Below, piece by piece: positions 43,844-55,629 of a stretch of 64,000 bases of DNA; position 1 is the first letter of the stretch; the number at the start of each line of letters is the position of its first letter. The notes beneath the pieces are model-generated. The model saw only the letters and a list, made by a program, of their open reading frames with translations. It was not told the origin of the DNA and made no database searches. A program made the translations under genes and the position numbers. Origin of the DNA: Clavaria fumosa (Eukaryota; Basidiomycota; Agaricomycetes; Agaricales; Clavariaceae); assembly GCA_951802425.1 (NCBI GenBank), contig OX637797.1:4030001-4094000 (forward strand), in the 5' to 3' direction.

Positions 43844-45180
43844 ATGTCTTCCAGTCACACTCCTCCCCAACCAACCACTCATCACTTCCAGACATGCACA
43901 GGTAGCCGCATGATCACTCCAATGGTTTTGGAGACTACTTGCAAGCTGCCCACCACTGTTCAAGAGCGACCCGCATCCGTCATTCAAATACAGCCTGAAG
44001 AACCTGCCCAAATCACACCTAGTCATGCCTCATCCCTGCGTGAAGAAGCCCAGTCCCTTGTGGAGCAGCTCGGCCACCTGTGCTTCGACTGCCCTCGCCA
44101 TTGCACCTACCAAATCCTTAACAATACTCACCACCAATATGAAACTGGAACTCTTGATGAAGAACTAGCATATCTCATTGAGACAACGAATCTCTACGAG
44201 GCATTGGTATGATTGATGGATGGATTCCAAGCTAACCCACAGAACCAGTTATATGAGAGTCAGCAACAGTATCCAGGGATGACCAACCATGGAGTTCCCA
44301 CTCCTCCTGACCTGGATACCCCCTTGTGACCTCTGAGACAGGTTCAACCTGCTAGAGGACCCTGAGACATGGCCCCACTTTTCCAAGTTGTGGCCCAATC
44401 TCTTCAGAATTTTGCCAATCCTGCCATGCCTGACAAGCGACCCGCCATTGTCTCTAGGATCCCTAGGTATACCGCCCCTCGCAGCAGCTGGCCTACGTGG
44501 ACGCAGCCAGCCACTACTCCAAGTAGGGCACTCCCTTGCGACCCTATAGGGACTGAAGCAATGCTTCAACCTGCCCCCTGCCTTGAGATTCCAGTCGAGC
44601 CCTTCTGCATTCCACAACCGGAAGCGCGACCAATACCCCCAATAGAGATGTGACCAGCATCTTGCCCCCCATCTCAGGCTGAAGCCCCACAGGTCCCTCC
44701 AGTCCCCCCTATGCCTCCACACCCCGCTGCTGCGCTTTGAGATGAGGCCCCTGGTACCCACCACCACCATTACTATTATCAGGCTCCTCCCTCCGAAGGA
44801 CCATCGACCCAAGATGCCTTCGCTCGAGAATCCAAGCTCGACACCAGGTGCCCCGAGCCATTCAATGGTCGCAATTGGCGCAGATGGAAACCCTTTGTCA
44901 CGGAATGTCTTATGACTTTCTTTGCAAAGCCGGTAACCTTCCAAGGTGACCACGAGAAGGTTACTTTTGTGGCTTCTTACCTTACGGACACCACGCAGAG
45001 CCACTACACCTCCCTCCCTCCTTCAATTCAATCCTGACCACCCAGCCCTACACTCTTGGGAAGGGTTTATTTGCAAGTTTGGAGGAATGTTTAGGGTAGT
45101 GAACACACAGATTGAGGCAGACCAGAACCTTTGCTTGTTGCAGATGGGTGAAAACAAATGTTTCTTGAACCACATCATTT
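43844..45180 (+). pseudogene. family F gag (broken)
   Basis: Starts ATG 43844 (MSSSHTPPQPTTHHFQ). A Pro-rich N-terminal half carries stops; the gag core is ESKLDTRCPEPFNGRNWRRWKPF, FFAKPVTFQGDHEKVTFVASYLTDTTQSHY, then after a frame shift near 45000 FNPDHPALHSWEGFICKFGGMF. It ends near 45180, where an inverted F pol piece begins. With the preceding LTR and F1 it forms integrase-LTR-gag, the arrangement left by tandem copies that share an LTR. Confidence 0.65.
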
Positions 45181-45209
45181 GTTTCGAGTCATTCACTTTC
45201 GAATCCAAC

Positions 45210-45565
45210 TGGAACTCAGTTGGCAGACAATGACAAGAATTGAGTCAAAGGTTGTGGAGAGGGGGAGGGCTTCAATATGGTCCATCGAAATCAAAGACCA
45301 AGGTCACTTGCCGATAGGCAAGGGTTTGAGGAGTCCATAAGGTTTGTGCCAGATGGGTTTTGCTCTTGCACAAGTGTGACAACCTCAGACATAGGCAGTT
45401 ACATCTTTTCGCAGCCCTGGCCAGAAAAACAACCTGTTTATTAGTTGGGTTGTCTTTCTTATACCTGGATGTCCACATAATTTGTGGTCATGGTTAGAGT
45501 GCAGGATGTCAAGTTGGAGGGAGTCATGGTCAGGGACATATATTTTACCATTTTGAGGTAGTAGT
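45210..45565 (-). pseudogene. F2: inverted family F pol fragment
   Basis: Minus-strand copy of the integrase N-terminal region found in F1: DHDSLQLDILHSNHDHKLCGHPGIRKTTQLINRLFFWPG, CHTCARAK, KPLPIGK, SMDHIEALPLS, ending within the core. It is broken by stops and inverted relative to the adjoining gag. Confidence 0.65.
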
Positions 45566-47036
45566 AAGTGTTAGGGTGTCATATGCTTACCTTACTATGT
45601 TTAGCCTTCCTCCTTGTCTGGGGCCCTGCAGATATGCATCTCATTAGCCTGACAAGCCTACTGCTTTATCTACATATGCCTATGTACCAATAGCCATCAA
45701 AACCACTGATTTTGATTTGGTGTCTAAAGTAAAAGAGTACAGGAAATCTACACTCAGGGGAAGATGAGGCTCCACAGCAAGAACTAAGAATCGCACGGAG
45801 ATGCAATTAATACCATTCGATTTTCACTCATCGATAACCCTTATTCCCAGAGTCACAAGAGGAAACAATGGTTTTCATTTCTTAAACAAAGTAACATCAC
45901 TCTAGGAGCCTCAGCTGAGTAGATATTGAAATAGCACCAAAGGCAATGGGAAGTGGGAAAGTCTGAGTAGGCAGGAATGTTGGAAAGGTCTGTAGGGTTA
46001 TACCTGCGAGTTTACAAGAGGAGCGGAGCGTTTGCGGCAGAGCTACAAGGTTGCAAAACTCGCAAATGCGAGTCTGACACCACTCTGACATCATGGGGTA
46101 GCCCTGATTGTGATCGGACCTCGATCGAGCGATTGAGGACTGACAAGCCAGCTCAATTCTCACTAAGGCAGAGGTAGCGATTGGCGCTGATGGCCGATGC
46201 TACTGTGTTGTCAAACTAGGAATGCTTGCTCTCACAGGCAGACTACGCACCCACAACCTTTGCATGCAGTCCCTCAGCCCTCCCCTCATCTCCCTTTGTA
46301 TTAGAGTGTTACTAGTGTATATGTTGAAACACATGCTAAATAAGGCTAGTGCGCTTAATTATGACTAAATCTGGGAGAGATAAGAGGAAGCAGAAGAGGT
46401 ATAGATGAGAGAATGACATGATCAAGACTGGGAAAGTTGCAGAACGTCGCAGAAGTGATCGGAGGGGATCGTGGGGGCCTTCCCCACAATCCCCGGCATT
46501 TGAACCCTTAGAGACGAGTCAGTATGACTCACTATGATTATTTTTGGAACAGCTAGAATGTTCGAGACAATATATCTCAATGAGGAGATAAGATAAAATT
46601 ATGATCTTACCTGATATGTAAAGCCACTGAATTCTTCCTAATTTAAAGTCCTTAAATGGGATGTTAGAATTACTAGTTAAGGAGCTATGCTGAATCGTTC
46701 CAAATATAGTAGACACACGATTTGCAGTATAAATAGCTGATGGAACTTAACGTTCCAGGCATCATTATGTACCCATACAACTGTCGCACCATCCTCTAAG
46801 AGGACTAAGCCTGAGTCTAGCACCCCACAGAGCTAAGAACATATTTAGCTAAACTAAGGACAGGGTCTAGTTAAGCTAAATGTAGTATCTGCTGACTAAG
46901 GACTTGGTTTGGTCAAGTGATCTGGGTACCCAAAGGTATCCAGGCTTCGGATGAGCCGCCCTGTGCCGGCTCCCCTCGGCGCGGTAAGTATTGATCGAGT
47001 TATGAATATTTGGGTATAAGGTACAAAGTGTTCTAC
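45566..47036. other. no gene recognised (45566-47036)
   Basis: No coding frame with recognisable motifs, no tRNA fold and no LTR pair. 46660-46900 has LTR-like character (TGTTAGAATTACTAG start, CAGTATAAATAG TATA motif at about 46725) and could be a solo LTR of another superfamily, but I cannot find its other end or a duplication. Confidence 0.35.
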
Positions 47037-47737
47037 TGTCACAGTCCTAACAAGGTTAGCAGCAAAGGGATTAACATAATGGAGTGGAGATGTATTATCA
47101 GAGGAATGGATAAATAAACAAGAGGAAGAAGACTTATGGGACTGCGGCCTCAATGTATGTGTTGTGCCACCATGTATATATGTGTCCCTATTTATCAAAC
47201 AAGAACAATACCCAAGAGAGGATCAGAATGTAAGTCAAAACTCCAAAGTTGATCAGAGTCCGTCGGAGTTGGTTGGAGTTGGTCGGCTGATGTGGAGAAC
47301 ATCGAGGACGATGAGGATGAAAGCTCAGAGATGTTTTTAGGATCAAGAGATGTTAATATTCGAACTGAGGAGCAGGGAGATACAGGTGGAAACTTATACT
47401 GCAAGGACAGAGTATAGGAGTAATGTGAAACAATGTACATATCAAATTACTAGGAGAGTTTCACCACATGTGCCTGTGCAATTTTCATGGAACAAAGAAA
47501 CAACAACAAAAAGCAACTCCCATGGGTCAAGGGTATCCTCTCAATGGTAAAGAGAATGAGGGGATGGAGGGAGAAGGTTCTAGAACGAAGTCCAAATGGT
47601 CTGAAGGCCAGCAGAGTGAAGTCCGATGAAGGTGCAGAGCGGAGCATACGGAGTTACAGTGGAGCGGATCGGAGTTGTTACAGAGCTCGGAGTCTGGGGC
47701 AGGGATCGTGCTTATGCAAGCAGATGGGGTCGTAACA
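47037..47737 (-). repeat. B2 3' LTR
   Basis: 701 bp, TGTCACAGTCC to GTCGTAACA (plus strand). The internal side reads GTATCCCCCGCTTAGGG, giving the purine tract AAGCGGGGGATAC on the minus strand. Confidence 0.85.
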
Positions 47738-47971
47738 GTATCCCCCGCTTAGGGTCAAACCCCTGAGACCCTGTGGCCAAAGTCCATGTGAACACATGGC
47801 TCCCATAACAAGTTAGCATCGGAGTTTCACAGCGTGTCGAGCAGAGTCCAAAATTTTTTTGAGGGTCAAAAGGCTGCACACGTCATACACCACTTTTTCT
47901 CTTCTTTAACCTGCTACCATCATCACTAGCCCCTAGCATGGGCAATCCCTTCTATTTTCTTTAAAACCTCG

Positions 47972-48910
47972 ATGTCCCACAACCCGAGCACACCCGGAGC
48001 AGGGCCTAGCCAGCCTCCCCAGCCTCGACCACACCATGCAGTCACGCGTGGAGGACAAGGACCCTGAGATTGCAGTCCTCATGCGCCAGATCAAGGCGCT
48101 GAAGGACAAGAAGGTGCAGGAGGAGGAGGAGTGGAGGAAGAGGGAGGCCACAGACAAGATGCGGCAGGAGGAGATGGAGAGGGCGAGGGTGGTGGAGGTG
48201 AAGCGGAGGGCGGAGGAAATTGCGAAGGCGCAGGGGATGGGGAGGAAGCAGACGCTGGCCACGGAGTTGGACATGGAGCATGCGGACTGCATGCGATGTG
48301 TCCGGCTCGGGATAGGGTGTGTGTGGCCAAGCGGAGGGCGGGGCACCGCATGTATCACATGTGCGGGGGCAGAGAGGCAGAGCAGCCGGAGCAGAAGAAA
48401 TTCCGCTCCGCATGGTCGAAGAAGACTGTGGTGGAGTTGGAGGAGGAGGTGCTGCAGGTGGAGGTGGACAGGGCGGAGGTGGAGCGGACTGGGGTGGTGA
48501 AAACCATCTATGAGTTGGTGGTCCACAGGATGTTCGAGTTGGAGGAGTGGCAGAGGGAGGTGAAGGCAGAGTGGAAGGAGTTGAGGGCAGAGCGAAAGGT
48601 GGCGGCAGAGGATCGAAAGATCCTCCGGGAATTTCTGATGGGGAAGCGGGGAGCGGGGGAGGAGAAGGAGGAGGAGAAGATGGTGGTGGAGGTGGTGGGC
48701 TCGGAAAAGGGGGTGGAGACAGAGGCGGAGAAGAAGGCGGCGGAGGCAGCGGGAGCAGAGAAGGAGACAGAGGAAGTGGGAGCAGAGAAGGAGATGGAGA
48801 AGGGTGCAGAGGCAGAGAAAAAGGCAGAGGCAGAGGAGGGAGAAGTGGGAGTGGAGTCCAGGCTGGAGAAGCCTGAGGGAATTTTGCAGGCATCGCCCCC
48901 CTCCACCTAA
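47972..48910 (+). pseudogene. B2 antisense passenger gene, decayed
   Basis: Same position and orientation as in B1 (ATG 47972, 234 bp from the LTR; start MSHNPSTPGAGPSQP). A frame shift near 48030 separates this start from the body (from 48036, VEDKDPEIAVLMRQIKAL). The cluster CMRCVRLGIGCVWPSGGRGTACIT keeps five Cys, but the sixth is Ser (AGC), and another shift near 48380 follows. The C-terminal Glu/Lys-rich region runs to TAA at 48908-48910. Retention of most of the protein shows that the gene was part of the family before these copies diverged. Confidence 0.65.
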
Positions 48911-49329
48911 AAAAAATTAAAAAATAATCTACATAGTTATTTATTGTTTTCTTTTGCTTTCTTTTTTATCAATTTTTTGTTTTTTATCTTTGAGCTTGAG
49001 TGAAAAGTAAGTGGAGTGAAAGGAAAATAAAGTAAGACAAGATGGAGAGGATGAAGAGAGTTTTGGAGTTGGACTTGGGAGGAAAATAAAAAGTTCAGAG
49101 TTTTCAGAGAAAAGGAATAAGAAGAAAGGAGTTTTTTTTATATAGAGTTTTTGGAGTTTTCAGAGAAAGGAACAGAGAGGGAGAGAGGGAGACAGAGAGA
49201 CAGAGAAACAGAAATCCTTTTTTTTTTTTTTTTGGGTTTCGGAGAAGACAGAGAAAAGAGACAGAGTTGTATGGAATGGAAAATGTACATAAGTAGAAGC
49301 ATAAGAGAAATTTCGGGGTATTGGAGTGA

Positions 49330-52300
49330 ATGGAGAAAGGTCCAGAGGGTATTGAGAGGTCTGGGCTTGTTCGGATAAGCTTGGTGGAAATCCAAAACAG
49401 CCTCGGAGGCATGAACAAGTTCTGTAGCGGGGAGCCAGGATGTTTCCTCATCGGTTCCTTCATATCCAGACCACCACACCAGGTATAGGAGTTTGCAGGT
49501 GCAGTGTTTGTCGATCTTGGAGTTGAGCACTTCGGAAATCTCATGCTCTAGGTCTCCGTTGATCTCTACTGGGGGAGGCGGGGAGATGGTGCGATTCAGA
49601 ATTGTATTTGGAGTGACTGGCTCCAGCATGGAAATGTGGAAGATGGGGTGGACGGCTCGCATGGCCTCAGGGAGTCGGAGTATGAAGGAGTGTGAACCAG
49701 CCTCTCCGATGATTTTGAAAGGTCCAAGGAACTTGTCGGAGAGTTTTTTGGAGGGTCTGGTCATACAGAAAAACTTCACCTTAACGTAGACTTGGTTTCT
49801 GACCTTAAACTCTGGTGCCAGAGTCCAACAGTTGTCCGCTGGACCCTGATAGCGACTCTGTGCTTCGGCAATTTGGTTATGGAGTTCTTGGTGCAGCTGA
49901 TCCAAGTCTACAGCAAGCTCTCAGGCATGGACCGAAGTTACTTCACATTTGGGGAATACCAAGATATTTGGGTGATAGCCCTTGTTTGTGAAGAACAGAG
50001 AAACCCCAGTGGTGGCGCTCAGGGCATTGTTGTAGGCAAACTTGGCCAGGGGCAGGAGCTGTGACCAAATGTCCTGCTGGTAATTGCAGTAACAATGGAG
50101 GTACTGTTCCAGCATCTGGTTAGTCCGCTCTGTCTGTCTGTCACCCTCTGGATGATATCCAGAGGTGAAGTGTAAAGTCATGTCCAGGACTTTACCCAAC
50201 GAGTGGAAAAAATGGGAAACAAACTCAGAGCCACAGTTGGAGGTGACATGCGATGGAACTCCATGTTTCAAGAAGATGTGGAATATGAATAGACAGGCCA
50301 ACTCCATGGAGTTCACTTCATTGGTCATTGGGATGAAGATCCCCTGCTTCATAAACCTATCAACAACCACCAATATTGTGGTGAAACTGGAGCTCTCAGG
50401 GAGTTGCTTGATGAAATCCATTGAAATGGAATTCCATGGTTTCTCGGGTATGGGCAGCTGCTTGAGCATTCCATATGGCTTATGCTGAGGGGCTTTTGCC
50501 CTACCTCAAGTCATGCAAGATTTGCAAAAGTCCAATACAAATCCTCAGGGTTTCGGCCAGGTATAATCCCTGAAGACCAAGGCTGTAGCCTTGGTCTGAC
50601 TGAAATGTCTGGCAAGCAGGTGATCATGTCTCACATGTAAAATGCAGAGTCGGAGGTCATTGATGTCTGGTACATAAATCTGTCCATGCTCGTGGAGAAG
50701 TCCATCATCATCCATGGACCACTTAGGGTCCGCGGAGTTCGAGCAGAGGTCTTCTAGGATCGGGATGACCACAGGATCAAGCAAGAGTCCAGAACAGATG
50801 TCCTCTCAGAGTTGATGATCGTTAATCACAAACAACGTGTGGAGTGTGGGTACATAAAGCAATGAAGCTTGGAGAGACGATATCAATTGTTCACTGGAGA
50901 ACATTGGCCAGAGGTTTTGCAGATTGATGCGGGCATAGTCACTATCCCCCTCTTTGGGATAGACATCCCATCATCTAATCAATGCATTGGGTTTCATTCC
51001 GAGGTGCCCAGGGCAGAATCGAACTGGGAAAGGAACTCCGACCACCTGGCTTGATGCCAGGTGAGCAGGTGGACCATGGAGAAGTACTTGAGGTTCTTGT
51101 GGTCGGTAACAATGTTGACCGGAATTTCAGAACCTTTGAGATAGTGTCTCCAGGCAGTAAATGCCTCAAATATAGCAAGGAGTTCTTTATCGTGGGTGTC
51201 ATAGTTCAGTTCGGAGATGCCTAGGGTGCAGGAATGAAAGGCGATAGGATGGACTTCACCATCAGAGGCGACTGTAGAGAGTATTGCAGCAACAGCGTAG
51301 TCCGAGGCATCCATTTCGACTATCAGCGGAGCTCCAGGAATGAAGTGCAAGAGGATCAGAGCTGTGGAGAATGCAGTTTTTAGATAGTCAAATGCAGACT
51401 GGCAATCACCAGACCAATGCCACTCGATGTTTTTATGCATCAAGCAGTTCATCGGAGTGACAATCTCAGAATAGCCATGGATGAAGTGGTGGTAGAAATT
51501 GGCAAACCTAAGGAAGGACTGGACATCCTTGACCTTCCATGGAGTCGGCCAATCCTGTATAGTTTTCACTTTAGCCATGTCCATAGAAAGTCTGGACAGA
51601 GATAAAACAAATCTGAGATACTCCATGGTTTCAGTGTGAAATTCACACTTAGCCAGGTTCAGGAAGAAACCATTCTTCCGGAGCCTTCAGAGTACCTCTC
51701 AGACATGCTCAATGTGTTGCTTCAGATCCTCGGAGTAAATGAGGATGTCATCAAGGTAGACAACCATGAACATGTCAAGGAGGTCAGAGAATATGTCATT
51801 CATAAAGTGCTGGAATGTGGCGGGTGTGTTTGTGAGCCCAAAGGGCATCACACACCATTCAAAGGATCCATATCGGGTGCAGAATGCGGTCTACCATTTG
51901 TCACCTTCAGCAATACGGACCAGGTGATACATGTGTCGGAGGTCAAGTTGTGTATAGATTTGGGCTTTTCCTGGAACATCAAGAAGATCTTTAGTCAGTG
52001 GAAGTGGATATTGGTCTTTTTTGGTCAATTTATTGAGACCATGGAAATCAACACATAATCAGAGCATTCCATTCTTCTTCTGGACAAAGAGCACAGGTGC
52101 TCTGTGTGGAGAATGGCTCAGATGGATAAATCCGATGCGGAGGTGCTTGTCCAGAAACTCGCAGAGTTTGCTGAGTTCAGACTGCAACAGAGAATAGACC
52201 GCACCTGGTGGAGGGGATTGGCCATCCAGCAGGTTGATTTTTAGATCATACGGTCGGTGTGGAGCAAGGGTATCTGCCTTCTTTTTACTGAAGACATCCA

Positions 52301-53858
52301 GAAAGTCCCTGTACTCCTCCAGAATGGAGAGGAGATCCTGGGGGGTGGTGTCAGGAATGTTGAACGAAGCAGAGGCCACACATGCAGACTTGCTCAACAA
52401 CATCATGCCAAAGACTTGGGACCTGTGAAGTACACAAGCTGTGACGAATGTGGCAGCATTCACAAAAGAAACCTTGGGTGTCTCCTGGAGAGACAGAGTC
52501 AAAGACAGAGACAGAAGCAGAGATGGAGACAGAGTCTGGGTCTGGTTCGGAGTCACTGCGGATGACATTTGAACTGGAGTGCACAGAGCAGAGACAGACA
52601 GAGGGACAGAGTGGAGAGTGCTGGCCGGTGCACCCTCCGGATCAGATTTCAGAGTTTTTTGCTCTTTCATAGATGGTCTGGGCTTTATCTGGCCAGTAGT
52701 CCAGTCAACCCGTGGGTTGTTTTGGAACAGCCAATTCATTCCCAAGATCACATCACTAGAGGGATCAAGATTGGTAACTACACACAAGACATTGGTCAGA
52801 TCCATGGCGGAGAGCCGAATGGATAACCAGACCACTTTGGTAACCCATACGGAGGTGGTCCCATTATTGTGTTTTGCATGTGACCTTGCCAAACACAAAA
52901 CATGCATTATTGAAAATGTAAAAATTAAATATCTCATTTCTCACCCAATTCTGCACAGAATGGCCTCAAATTTTAAATGTGATATTTTTGATATATTGAC
53001 TTGGTGTTGGTGGCATCACAAAGCCCTAATCCTTCAATATAAAATTCTCCATTTTGACCTAAAATTAGTGGTTTTCAGTGTTGAACAGTACTGGTGGGTG
53101 CAATACTTCATAAAATGTGCTGGAAATGTGCATGCACCTCTTCAGATATGTTGTCTAGGTGCTCCCAAAGTTTCATCAAGTTCCATGAAGAACTACAGGT
53201 TCAGGAGCCAACTGACTGTTGTTGTGTCACATTGTGACCATTGTGACACTATCACAATTGGCTGGCTCCTGAACCTGTAGTTCTTCATGAAACTTGATGA
53301 AGCTTTTGGAGCACCTAGGCCACATATCTGTGGAGGTGCATGCACATTTCCAGCACATTTTATGAAGTATTACACCCACCAGTACTGTTCAACACTGAAA
53401 ACCACTAATTTTAGGTCAAAATGGACAATTTTATATTGAAGGATTAGGGCTTTGTGATGCCACCAACACCAAGTTAATATATCAAAGATATCACATTTAA
53501 ATTTCGAGGCCATTCTGTGCAGAATTGAGTGAGAAATGAGAGATTTAATTTTACATTTTCAATAATGCATGTTTTGTGTTTGGCAAGGTCATGTGCAAAA
53601 CACAATAATAAAAACGACCTCCCAAGGGGTCACCAGAGTTTTCAGAAGATGGAGATGAGAAGCAAATTTGGCATCAATGAAACAGAGTTCAGTGCCAGAG
53701 TCTATCATTGCTTTGAATGGAAAAGGAATAGAAGGAGAGGAGGCAAGAAGAGAAAGAGAATGATGAAAGGAAAGGGTATCGAGTATCAGTTTAGTACGAT
53801 CGGAGTCAGAGCAGCTGGAGAGTCATACTGTGCTCTCTGGGCTGCTCAATCTTTTTTT
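49330..53858 (-). pseudogene. B2 pol (broken, interrupted by foldback element)
   Basis: Element order from high to low coordinates: protease (SGTELCFIDAKFA-type near 53680), split at GTTSVWVTKV by the foldback element, linker with FNIPDTTPQDLL and FLDVFSKKKADTLAPHRPYDLKINLLDG, RT, RNase H with EMDASDYAVAAILSTVASDGEVHPIAF, integrase zinc region and core ([40 protein letters not shown]) and chromodomain (ISEVLNSKIDKHCTCKLLYLVWWSGYEGTDEETSWLP, in 49360-49560). Stops and frame changes split it. Confidence 0.8.
52867..53605. mobile_element. 739-bp foldback MITE with TA target duplication
   Basis: Two arms of about 350 bp are near-perfect inverted repeats meeting near 53236; terminal repeats TTGTGTTTTGCA/TGCAAAACACAA. 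Comparison with B1 (CCATTAATAAAAACG at 12866-12880) shows that the target TA is present on both sides (52865-52866 and 53606-53607). TA duplication and no coding capacity fit a non-autonomous Tc1/mariner-type element. The central about 40 nt contain TGTCACATTGTGACCATTG. Confidence 0.85.
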
Positions 53859-55021
53859 GGCATGGAGTCATCTCCATTGGAGGTGATTTGTGCAGCACTG
53901 GCACTGGCCCATGAGGTCCGCTTATGACACTCGTTGGCTTTGTGGCCTGCTATTCCACAGAATAGGCACAGATTATTATCAAAATGCCATTGGTGTTCCT
54001 CTGGAGTCAGTTTTCCATCCTGACCCAGATGAGCCTTCTTTGTGTTGCTGGAGCTACTGGAGTTAGCAGAGCCCTCAGTGGCCTTTGGAACGGAGTTTTC
54101 GGAAGTCAAACCAGAGTTCACCAGACGCTTTTCTGATGGTTTCTCAGACTTGGTATTAGCACCGGAAGTGTTCAGGGACTTGGAACTATCCAAAGTCTCC
54201 TTTTTAATGGTGTTGTTAGGTGTCAGAGCTGTAATGGAGTCCCGAGAGATCTCCTGCTGTCAAGCCCAATAACAGCCATCAATCTCACTGGCTTGCTTGC
54301 GGAGTCCACGGAGTGTGTCCGCACAGTTAATGTGGTCCAGTTCATCCTTGATGCAGCTGGCAAGTCCTTTGTAGAACTGCCACTGCAACGCGTACTCATC
54401 CCAATGGACAATGGACACGAATCTGTTGAATGAAATGGTGTATTTCATCAACTTCTGGTCCTCATGCATCTGGAGGCATTCGAGTTCGAACTCCGCCTTG
54501 CAGATTGCATCGTAAGGACCAAAGTTCTCTGTAAGTTGAGCAATGAACATTTTATAGTTCAAAAGGACTGGATGGTCTTCACCTTCCAGGATCATCAGTT
54601 CGAACCATTCCAGGGTGAAGCCCCAGAGAAAAGAAAGGATGTAGTGTACCTTATGAGAATCAGACTTGAATGCTCTTGGGCAATCAAGGAAATTTAACTG
54701 ACATTGGACCAAAAAGCTTTTCAACTTCTTAGCATCTGAGCCATTGAATGTGTTGGGGTCACATGGTTTTAACATCTCTGGGTGCTTGTTGGCATTAATA
54801 ATCTGCTGAAGGAGATGTGCCGGAGTTGGTTTGCACTTGGCTCGAGGTGTCAGAGGTTCATTTAGCTCGTCATCATCATCAGTAACTGAGGGTTCTGACT
54901 CTTTGTCATGGTCCGGTGGTCCAGACACACTCAGAGTCAGAGTATTGTTGGCCGGTACTGGAATGTTGATGTCATCGGCAACAGGAGGTGGAAGTCGAGC
55001 ACCAGATCGTGTAGTAGGCAT
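53855..55021 (-). pseudogene. B2 gag
   Basis: Begins MPTTRSGARLPPPVADDIN at 55021. The core (KKLKSFLVQCQLNFLDCP, LSFLWGFTLEWFELM, NFGPYDAICKAEFELE, HWDEYALQWQFYKGLAS) is open to about 54260, where a stop replaces the start of QQQEIS. The rest, with the knuckle NLCLFCGIAGHKANECHK, continues to the A7 slippery run near 53852-53858. It is the best preserved gag N terminus in the window: Arg 5 and Arg 9 are intact, where B3 has stops. Confidence 0.8.
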
Positions 55022-55061
55022 TGTTAAGTTTGTACATACGAGGTTTGAAGTTTGAATATAA

Positions 55062-55190
55062 TGTCATGGTCCTAACAAGGTTAGCGGCAAGGTGATTAAC
55101 ATAATGGAGCAGAGATGTATTATCAGAGGAATGGAGAAATAAACAAGAGGAAGAAGACTTATGGGACTGCAGCCTCAATGTATGTGTTGT
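55062..55190 (-). repeat. B2 5' LTR remnant
   Basis: TGTCATGGTCCTAACAAGG up to CAATGTATGTGTTG matches the first 129 bp of the plus-strand B LTRs and then stops. The primer site TATATTCAAAC is just inside. Confidence 0.75.
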
Positions 55191-55193
55191 AAG

Positions 55194-55322
55194 TAGTGAA
55201 TAGCTAACCAAGTACTGAGAATTAGGTGGAGGTTTGTAGAGGTAGAATGGTATACAAGACCAGGAGAATCTCCAGAACCTTTCAGCTTGAGCCTCTCATC
55301 TGTGGTTAGCTAGTTATTCACT
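55194..55322. repeat. short inverted-repeat element (hairpin)
   Basis: AGTGAATAGCTAACCA at the left and TGGTTAGCTAGTTATTCACT at the right pair except for a 4-nt insertion; about 129 bp in all. It sits exactly where the B2 LTR is cut. It may be a small MITE; no target duplication is clear. 55323-55629 holds nothing recognisable. Confidence 0.5.
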
Positions 55323-55629
55323 GATCCATCTACATTGATATGGCTTAAGTATACAATACCCATGGAGTGGTCAGTCATTGAGCCATGGCATCAATCTGTG
55401 GAGTGATACCAGGTTGAGGTAGGCCATGGGGGTCAATGGCTAAGCCCATGGGATGTTGTCACTTAGGTTACTAACTAATAATAATATCTAGCCCGAAGCA
55501 ATGCCTTGCTAGCTGTGTTGGCTTCAATGCTGTTAGCAGGAAGGTATGGAACTGGAGGATCTACTAGTCCTGTAGGCCCACTGCATAGGGAGTTGATGAG
55601 TTGTCTGAGTCAGTTTGACTCTCAGTGAC

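Larger units (their letters stand above)
47037..55190 (-). mobile_element. B2: family B element, 5' LTR truncated, split by foldback element
   Basis: Minus strand: 3' LTR 47037-47737, antisense passenger pseudogene, chromodomain to protease, foldback insertion 52867-53605, gag 53855-55021, and 129 bp of the 5' LTR (55062-55190). The missing part of the 5' LTR contains the promoter, so B2 cannot be transcribed from its own start. Confidence 0.85.

Noticed and set aside
44249..45004. 251-codon minus-strand frame opposite family F gag
   Set aside because: The plus strand has recognisable gag core motifs; the opposite frame has none.
46660..46900. Copia-type solo LTR
   Set aside because: Start-like and TATA-like sequences are present, but I could not locate the other end or a target duplication.
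48042..48893. Pro/Ser-rich 283-codon minus-strand frame opposite the B2 passenger gene
   Set aside because: Same mirror effect from a GA-rich coding strand; amino acid composition is almost only Pro, Ser and Leu.
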